Of a DNA stretch of 30,440 nt, positions 22,291 through 30,440 are shown one piece after another. This DNA comes from Trichosphaerium sp. ATCC 40318. Its lineage: Eukaryota > Discosea > Flabellinia > Trichosidae. The first letter of the stretch is position 1, and the number at the start of each line of letters is the position of its first letter. A program made the position numbers and the translations under genes. The DNA lies in the NCBI GenBank assembly GCA_038496445.1, contig JALMLS010000063.1, forward strand, positions 1 through 30,440. The letters run 5' to 3'. The notes under the pieces were generated by a model. That model saw only the letters and a program-made list of their open reading frames with translations. It ran no database searches and was not told where the DNA came from.

Positions 22291-25164
22291 ATGTTGTCCG
22301 CACGAAATACATCTAAGAGGTATACAGAGGGTTTTTTTTATTGTGACTAAACCACAGCGTAGAAAGCGAAGTTTATCCAACTCCTCCAAAGCAACATCAA
22401 AAAAACCACGTATACAGGACTTGAAGGTAACATGCCATGTGAATGACATAAGCTGTAAGGTACAATTGTTTCATTGTGTAACGCTCAAATCTTAATTACT
22501 CTCCTAGACACCAAATGCAAATGAACACGATGAACTTAAGCTGCAAAGAGAGAAGATAAAAGACGCTGTTATTGGTCTCAAAAGTCTGTTAGAACTTACA
22601 GTGGAAAATGGAGGAGGAACAATATTGGAGGAGCCGTGGGCTAAAGAATGTAATTTACATGCAACGCTTATGTCTAAGACACATACAAAGTGGATAGTGC
22701 AAAGCGTTTTGCCAGCAAATGTAAGATCTCCAACGGCAAACACATACAAAGAGCTTAATAAGGTACGGTCTCTTAGTATTAGACATTTCTCATTTTTTTC
22801 CAATACAGATAAAACGTAAAGGAGAGAAGCATAATATATCTAGTGCTGCCTTGGTACGTATGGCTTTGAAAGTACGAAAAAAAAGACAACAAGGTACACT
22901 AACATCAACAACCAACAACTTATTGTTGCAACAGCGAAAAAAAGGCGTTCTGTTGTTCCTTATGGCACTTTACAACCAAGTATTATGCCACAAGATGTAG
23001 TCATGGCCTTTAATTACCTTAAATGCGATGAAATGCCTACTGTAAACCACTTTAAAAAAGGTACGAGTTGAACAAATATAAAATGTTTGTCTTCTAATTT
23101 ATTTTACAAGACAATAATAAAAAAACTGATGAAGACACTGAAGATGTTGTAGTCACAAATGTTTCCAATTCTACAAAGCTGAATATCAATTGGCAAGGAT
23201 CTGTGTCAAAATTGTGGCTTACAACATACACTTTGCCGGATGAATTGCTTATTGTGTGCAGAAAGTTTGCTGAGAAGTCAAAAAATGATCTCAAACACAC
23301 TGTACGTAACCATCGTCAGAACCAACATTTTTACTTTGTTAGTTTTGGTCTAAGCCCGGTGATTTGTGGGAAGCAAACATTATGAGAAGATATAAAACTC
23401 AAAATTATGGTAAAGTAGTTTGTGTGACACCGTATTCCGGTAAGTAACTTACTTGGTTGGTATCGTGATTGACACAAACCATAAAGATAAGTTTTGTGGA
23501 AACTCTGAGATTAAAATACCCATTCAACTGGATAAAGCTAAGTGGGATCAATTGCTGCCTATTATAGATGCCCATCACAAAATTACAACCAACGCAAAGG
23601 CACTAAATGAAAGTGAAATAGCAGACATGGTTATAGAGTTAAAGGTGGGTTTAACGTATATCGTGTACAACGGTTAAATATAACTATTTATAGGAGTGGC
23701 CTACAGGTAAATCAGGCCTAAGAATGCACACAGATGGAGACAAAGGACAATTACATAGCCGCACTGGTATAACGTGTTTTGGCTTTGCTTTGAAGGATGG
23801 AGGAAAAAAACCTATCAAAAACATCATCATACAAACAAGCACGTCAAATACAACCTATTTTATAAGAAATTAATGTATTTATTTAGCGAGACTAATTTTG
23901 TGTGGGCTTTAAGCAACATTGAGTTGGCAACTGGTGTACAAGATGATGGCAACGGATTTGGTCCAGGGGTTGTGCGACATTCCATTGAAGTTATGGTCCC
24001 TAAAGGAGTTCGTTATTTTTCTTTGATAGTCAGACAGTTTATTCGAAAACTGCCCAAAATAACTGATCTTGCTATCACAAAACAAAAGCGTTTGGTAGGA
24101 TTATCTTCAAAATCTTATGCCACACACACATTAATGAAACACTCTTTATTTGTGTGTCCAAGCAATCAACGATACAAAGCCAACAACCATTTCCTTTTAT
24201 CCTCTCCGTATAAACTACCACAAGATGATGATAAAGAAACAATTATACACCCTGGAACTCTTTTAATTTACAATCTACCTGGGTGCGTTTTTATTAATAA
24301 TCACAAAGTTGTTTTAATATCTCTTCAAGTTTGTATGAAATGGGTTTGATTGCTTCTTATCAAAAAACCTTTCAAGGACATACAGGAGTAGGTTTAAAAG
24401 TGGTGGTTAAAAAAGAATGTGTTGCCAAAGAGTACGTCAAGATTCTTTTCAGTTATGTTACATTAATTTTATTTGCAGATATTTTTCAGGCGAGTGGGCA
24501 GTTGTATATTCTACTGCAACTGAAATATCTCAAGATAGAGTTGAAGAGCTTATTAAAAAGTCACTACAGTTACAGCGAGAAAATGACAATGAAGATAAAG
24601 GCTGCACTTTTTTTATAACTCCTTGCACTTTATTGAAACATCAGGCTGATGTTGCCTATAATACACTTGGTTGTAAGAACGTGACATAGGTTTCCATTCT
24701 ATTAACATTGTATCATAGGCAGCCGACAACTTGGCATTGTGTCAAGGTGGTATGTTCATGGCTTTCTTTATTATGGTAATCAGCCAGTTGTGGTTTTTAG
24801 AACGATCAAACGACTAGAAAATAACCTCTCTCTTCTCCTTAACTGTAAGTGTTGCAAACAGCGTCCGTTATTCTTGAACATCTTCAGTGATAAACCTTCT
24901 ACCAAAAAGATGTCTGATGGAGAAATAATAAGTAAAGAAAGCTGTCATTGGAACACGATCAAACAATTAAATGGTATCATTTTTTTTGCAACTTTTTTTC
25001 TAATGCTTCTTTTACTACAGTATTACCAACACTAGTAAATCGTTTTGCCTACACAGGAAAGCTATCCAAAGAAGACAAGCGAAAATGTGACTGTACGTTG
25101 GTTGTAAAAGTATTAAACGTCTAAATTGTTCATAGGTTTAGATAAATTGTGTAGGAAACAATAA
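22291..25164 (+). CDS. Large orphan protein with nuclear-type N-terminus
   Basis: Not recognised. From ATG 22291 about 16 exons join in one frame to TAA 25164, followed at once by AATAAATAAA. The N-terminus has dense basic clusters typical of nuclear localisation (SKRKRSLSN, SKKPRIQDLK), then a Leu-rich helix (VIGLKSLLELTVENG) and another basic block (RMALKVRKKRQQ). The body contains HTDGDKGQLHSRTG, NFVWALSNIELATG and TLLIYNLPG, and a Cys-rich patch (CKCCKQRP) lies near the end. The intron 23839-23882 starts GTCAAA, and the acceptor restores the best frame. An alternative with an intron at 23770-23798 also stays open but reads less naturally. The gene ends 60 bp before the transposase and runs in the same direction, so it may be an element-encoded accessory protein. 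Confidence 0.55.
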
Positions 25165-25224
25165 ATAAATTTATGCTCATTAAGTGGAGTTTTTTTTCTT
25201 AATTGTAATTAACAACAAGCAACA

Positions 25225-28200
25225 ATGGCTAACGTGTATTGTGACGCTTGTAAGACATGGTATACGTGGAGACATTATCATTACAGACACTTAAAATCTA
25301 ATAAACATACAGCGGCGACCATAAAGCTAGGTACATGTACAAAATACCTCAAATGTACTTAGTTAATTATAGGAATGGGCAAACGAGGTAGAGACTTTTC
25401 TCAAAGAAACAATAACATTAGCAAAGCAAAGAAACGGATTAGAACTCATGATATTAATTTGGGAGATTCAGCAAATGCCAGTGAAAGTGTCGACCACCTG
25501 CTTGCTTTTAATCTATATGATACAGATTGTGATGCCAATAGCAATGCAATAAGTCACAGTAGTGACTCTGAAAGTAGTGCGGACAGTGGATTCAATGGCA
25601 CCGGTGATGAGAGCAATGAAAGCAGTGTCAGTGACGAGTTTGTGGAACCAATATATTTAAGAAGAGATGACAATACGGAGCTACCATGTACAACTCTTCC
25701 ACACTTTTTAAGTGTTGATGGTGAGGCTATGCGCAGTGGTGAGTTAATTGTAACAATTAGTGTAGCATTTAATTTGTTTGTTAAAGAATTCGAACAGTTG
25801 TCTGATGAGCAATGGAAAAAAGAACAAAAGCCTCCAGATTTTGAGCCAAGTGATGATTTTAACTCTGCCTCTCCTCAACAAAAGCTTGGTTATTTGTTGT
25901 TTGCGCTAAAGTTGGAACACAAACTGTCTTTGGTTTTGTGTAAAAAAATTTTAGAGCTGTTCAATACTGCCTTGGTTCTTTTTGGACTTGACACTAATGG
26001 TATGTAACACACCACGTTGTGATTATCTCTTATGTTGGCTTTGTTAGGCACTGTGTCTGTTTCTGTAAACACATTGTTGAAAGAAATTGCTACAAACCAG
26101 TACAAATATTATCAGACGCAAGCAACTACTAATTAGCCTCTGCATTGTTGGTTCAATAATGCCTCATTTTTAGTGCAACAATTTTTTGCCCTCAATTTTT
26201 GGGCATTTTACTCATAAAACTTTATATACATACAATAGTTTCATTGCCTGCAATGTCCCACCTGCTAGACATTAAAATATCAGTGGAAAAGAATGTACCT
26301 ATAGTAGGTGCAAATGGCAGAATCCATAAAATACTAAGTTGACGTCGTCTATATAAAACGTCACTTACCTTAAATCAATGATCACAATGTGTACCTTTTT
26401 GTACTCTCTAGGGCATTGCCTAGATTGCATTAAGGCATTGCAACAAAGAGTGATTTTTGTATTAAAATTTGCCCATGCAAGATTTTAAAAGCATCACTGA
26501 ATGTATACAAAAGTACATTTATCAGACGTATATGTCTTTGACCAGCCACCAATGACACACGCACAAGTACTCTCCATCAGAATATCAAAAGAGTGTTGTA
26601 TTACTCACGAATGTAGATGGACAGAGCACACGGTGGAACTACGAAAGCAGTATACCAGAAACTGGAACCAATGTGAAAAAAGTGTTTGCAGATGTACTTG
26701 ATGTTTATGAGGCAGACAAAGACAACACTATTTTACTCCCAGGTACACTATACTTATCTTTTGATTGTCTACTCACCGTTAATCAATAGCATATATAAGC
26801 AAGGATGATTTTACATACGATAAAAAAGACAGTTTGGGGCCTTTGTATATGGTTGTTTGGAATTTACCTAACAGTGCCAGTGCTACTGGAAAAATGTTGT
26901 TGGCTGTGTTACCGAAGTGTTTGCATGAAGAAGATCTATTGGAGCATGTTGTAAATGATTTTTTAAAGGTGTACAATGGCATGAGATGTTACATAAAAAG
27001 TGAACAAAAGGTACGTGCCAATTTTATTGTTTTTTTTATAATTTAATCCAAAAATAGTACTTCACAGTGTATTTGAGGTTGTCTAAGATATTGGGTGATT
27101 CACCAGGCTCAAATAGATTGATATGTACAAAAATCCTTCATTATTGATCAACTTATGTTACTTTTAGCAATGAGGAGTCCAACATCTCATTATCCTTGCC
27201 GAATATGTAGAGTGCCAAAAAATGCCTTTCAATTAATTACAGAAGACAATGAGATTGTAACAGCCACAAGAAACACACACCAAATCCTCACCATGGCGCA
27301 TGAACACTCATACAGTGATCACATTAAAGATTGTTTTAGCATTCACAGGCAGGTGAGCAACAAACCACGAATTTAGTTTTACTTTAGATTAACTGGTATT
27401 TTTTTTTTTTTTAGTCTCCGTTCAGTAAACTGTTGAACCATCACTTTGACTTTTTTTTGGATTCTCCCTATTGTCCATTTCATAACATCATATTGGGTAT
27501 AGCTAAAAATGTGTTGGATGCGGCATTGGCTAAAATGCAAGAGCTGCAACCCAAAGAAACTTTTAAAAAAACTCTAAATCGTAGGATCAAGTATGTTAGA
27601 AAACAAAATACAGGGTTAGGAAAGTATGTACATGTTGTTGACTTGATGTATTGATTCAAAGTCATATTAGAATGAAGGCAGTGTGGAATAATACAGGATG
27701 TTTAGTATCTGAGAGTTGGGACGGAACAGACATGAGGACCTTTTTGAAAATGTCTGCTTTGGTTTTTCGCCACATTTTACCTGATGACCTCATGTCAATG
27801 TGGTACCTCTCAAAGCTCTTTGTGTTGTCTTTTTATTGACCAATTTTAAAGGAAACACTTGTTGGCTTTTGTAGTATTGACACAAAGAGATTTTATGTCA
27901 GAACGTCAAGTCAAAAGTGTAACGGTCAAATACAAAAACTTATTGAATGAAATAAAGCTTAATTTACCTGGTACTGTTTGCAATTTACTTTTTTTGTATG
28001 TGTCTGATCATTGACAACTTATTAGAGTTAAATTTAGACACAACAAACTTTCACGTGCCTTACCATTATGAATACATGATTAAACGATTTGGAGTTTTTA
28101 AACACTTTAGGTACACTTTTAACATGGTTGTAATTAACTGTACATTATTAGCACTTATGCATGTGAATCTAAGCATGCCACCATCAAAAAATGGAAGCTG

Positions 28201-29038
28201 TCATCGAAGAACCATGACAAAATAAAGTACACAAAATGTTTTGTTTCAACATACACCAACAAAGCATAGGGACATAGTAGACAAAGAAATACCGTGGTTG
28301 ATGTTATCATATATTGGCAAGTTTGATGCCCTTTGCACTTCTGTGCTACACAATCAATACAAAGATAACATTGAATTGTCAAGGAAAGTGATCACTCCTC
28401 CATTTTACAAAAGACAAAAGACACTCTGGATTTTACGTAAGCAATGCAAACAAAAAAAATTACATCTCACTTTGTTTTTAGGCAACAAAAGGTGTGTTAG
28501 AGAGTTATGCCACATGGAAAAATTAGCATTTGAGGCTACATTCCCTGCTGATACTAGGAGACTTATGTCAGAACCGTTTGTTTCTTATAACTCTGTAACA
28601 ACGGAAGATCTGACAATGAAGCTGTCTGTCTCAAATGAAACTCTTTTTAAATCATGGAGACCGGCAAAGAGAGAAACTAAAAAAGACTGCATATATGTTA
28701 AAACTCAAGCCATCTATCAAAGCATCACTGACAATAATCAAGTGTTTGTATTTGGAGAGTGAGCTGTTTGTAGTAGTGCAACAACTAATTTACTCACGTA
28801 ATTTTAGGTACTTTATTTTAAAAAACCCAAACAACCCATATGATGCCAACAGCGAGCTATTGACGTGCAAAACCTTCACTCTTTGCTTTTGAAACACTGA
28901 CTTTGCTGTAGCGTTGAATTTGCTGACACAATAGCATGTGTACCACTAAAAAATGTGTACAAGCTAGCGCAAGTATATACAACCAGTGACGATGGAGAGC
29001 AGCTCATTAACTACTATCACTATGCCATTCCTTCCTAA
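25225..29038 (+). CDS. Tnp2/CACTA-like DNA transposase
   Basis: Cuts and moves a DNA transposon. From ATG 25225 the N-terminus is a C2H2-like finger (CDACKTWYTW, then HLKSNKH), followed by an acidic Ser-rich region (SDSESSADSGFNG). The core shows the Tnp2-family blocks in order: TNVDGQSTRWNY near 26615; MVVWNLPNSASATGK; GDSPAMRSPTSHYPCRIC; DSPYCPFHNIILGIAKN; YHYEYMIKRFGVFKHF; and ACESKHATIKKW. By family comparison the conserved Asp of NVDG, GDSPA and LDSP and the Glu of CESKH are candidate catalytic residues. It ends NYYHYAIPS and TAA 29038. An intron with donor GC at 27107 is needed to join GDSPAM. The stretch 26136-26500 does not resolve. Otherwise no disabling change is seen in the core. 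Confidence 0.85.
26136..26500 (+). other. Unresolved stretch inside the transposase gene
   Basis: After NTLLKEIATNQ near 26100 the frame closes. It reopens near 26501 (MYTKVHLSD), which splices through a donor at 26528 to YSPSEYQKSVVLL. Between them are several possible mini-exons and Cys-containing words (HCLQCPTC near 26250) where related transposases carry a Cys-rich motif. It is either several tiny exons, a long intron, or a small insertion that splits the gene. Confidence 0.35.
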
Positions 29039-29103
29039 AAAACTCTGCATTCATCATTGTAGTCAATTAAATTAGTAAATTTTAACAACTTTGTAAACAC
29101 GCC

Positions 29104-30440
29104 ATGTCTGCTGAGCCGCCATCAAAGAAGCAAATGAACGAGGAAAATTTGAAAGCACTGGTTCAGTATGTTTTTTTTTGTTATTATTCTACCAGTTGTT
29201 AATTACAGTTTAGAAAGCTTGCACATCACATTCGAGCCTTAGAACAGGAGGTGAAGACAATAAAGCAAAATGTTGGCATGACCACAAATCAATCCAAGCC
29301 GGAGATTGCCACTACAAACGTGCGCTACCACTTGTTTTTGTATTAAAAACCACACTAATAATGCAATAGTCGGAAGCTGGTGTTATTGCTCAAAGACTTT
29401 ATTTAGAGGCTGGAGCTCTTAGTTCCAGCGCTAAAAAAAAAACATGGGAAGCATTTAAAACCACGTGGAGAACAAACCCAAAATTTGCAAAATGCGACTT
29501 GAACTACTCTCAAGTTAACAATGACTATTTACTAACTACAAGGACTTTTAAAGCGTATGTGAGCAGGTATTTGGTAGAAATAAAATCCAAAATTCCACAG
29601 ATTTCAGAGGCTTCTGTTAGTACGTAAAGCATAATCAACTTAGCGTTCAATGCCTAACCTGTTATTAGTTGCTATTTTTAATTTAGCACTTCAAAACAAA
29701 GTGTTTCATTTTAAGATTCCTTTTACAATCACCGTGGCTTTAAAAGAAATGGTACAAGGATGGGTACGAAAAGTAAATTTACCTTTTTTTTTTTGCTTAT
29801 TTATTTGTGATTTAATATTGTTCAGATTACAGAATACTACACGCTCACAATGGATGCTTTACAAAATAAGCATGGAAAATATCAACAAACTGGCCACAAT
29901 TACTTTACAACAAATGGACATTACAAATACATGTGCGGCTTTTATTTTTCACGTGCTTCTTTCTTTCTTTTTTTTTCCTCTCATGCCTGTTGTAGCGACA
30001 CATTTATTGATGATTCAGAAGGTGATATGGATATAGCTGATATAATAAATTTATTAGAAACCACAAAGTCAAGTGTCGAGGAAAGTGAACAAAGTAATAA
30101 CAGTGTCGACAAACTTGTTGTGAACGTGGATGCCAATACTACTGGTACAGCTGATTTCTTTGCTTTTATTCACATTTGACACGATATAGGTCTTGAAAAA
30201 GAGAATGAGAAAGCACCTGTAGAAAAAAAAAAGAAAGAGCGGCTATTGTTAAACGATGTAGTTTCAGTGCGAGATCTCAAGTTTAAGTTTAAAGATTTTA
30301 TATGGTTGTTTACCTCAGATGGTACACCAAACGCACAGCAAATGGATGCTTATATGAATTTGGCAAAGATAGCAAGGTACAGTGTGGATTGCATTTGACG
30401 AAGCTAACAGGTTTTTTTTTACTAGTAAAAAAAAAGGTAC
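29104..30440 (+). CDS. Orphan coiled-coil protein, 3' end outside window
   Basis: Not recognised. It starts at ATG 29104 (MSAEPPSKKQMNEENL). A predicted coiled coil (HIRALEQEVKTIKQNV) is followed by a basic-aromatic region (KKKTWEAFKTTWRTN), a central block (EYYTLTMDALQNKHGKY), an acidic helix (MDIADIINLLETTKSS) and a Lys-rich stretch near 30200-30240. Introns at about 29168-29213, 29320-29369, 29620-29686, 29764-29825 and 30142-30188 join in phase. The poly-T stretch around 29951-29993 looks like an intron, but only the unspliced reading keeps frame. The last visible exon ends at a donor near 30376, so the gene continues past the window. It lies 66 bp after the transposase stop on the same strand. 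Confidence 0.55.

Noticed and set aside
26140-26170. tRNA-like sequence (GGTTCAATAATGCC)
   Set aside because: No acceptor stem or other arms pair around it.
29650-30036. Unspliced plus-strand ORF with a hydrophobic tail
   Set aside because: It overlaps exons and introns of the coiled-coil orphan gene. Only part of it is in the spliced frame.

Overview
The window is nuclear DNA from an intron-dense eukaryote, most likely a protist or another small-genome lineage. I cannot name the taxon. The evidence is that conserved proteins (MetAP2, an Ariadne-type RBR ligase, DRG-type GTPase segments, a Tnp2-type transposase) only become readable after removing many short introns of about 26-110 nt. Most of these are GT-AG, often with poly-T before the acceptor, and a few are GC-AG. 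The standard genetic code fits, and I saw no operons, CRISPR arrays, rRNA or tRNA genes. All splice models were built by hand from sequence, so exon edges are predictions.

340-13,097 is a gene-dense stretch that looks like ordinary chromosome. On the plus strand there is a small orphan gene (340-1032), a large multi-pass membrane protein with a Gly/Gln-rich loop (1501-5052) and another orphan gene (5208-6213). An RBR E3 ubiquitin ligase with a UIM-like motif at each end runs on the minus strand (9307-6345). It shares a divergent promoter of about 120 bp with methionine aminopeptidase 2 (9431-11674). A basic, Ser-rich orphan gene (11930-13097) follows.

13,098-14,091 is AT-rich and non-coding, with a 62-bp tandem duplication and two fold-back elements.

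14,092-20,996 is the strangest region. Everything is on the minus strand and is built from pieces: a Cys-rich segment, the N-terminus of a DRG-type GTPase, half an IMPACT domain fused to half an MJ1316 domain, DRG motifs G1-G3, ankyrin repeats, a Pro/Thr mucin-like tract, one isolated segment of propionyl-CoA carboxylase beta, tandemly duplicated mini-exons and a large orphan gene. Several fragments splice to their neighbours in compatible phase. The region is either a mosaic gene or a graveyard of captured gene pieces that kept their introns.

20,997-22,290 has no convincing gene and holds several inverted repeats. 22,291-30,440 (plus strand) holds an orphan nuclear-type protein, an apparently intact Tnp2/CACTA-like transposase and a partial coiled-coil orphan gene, in close succession. 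Together they may be the cargo of one multi-gene DNA transposon.
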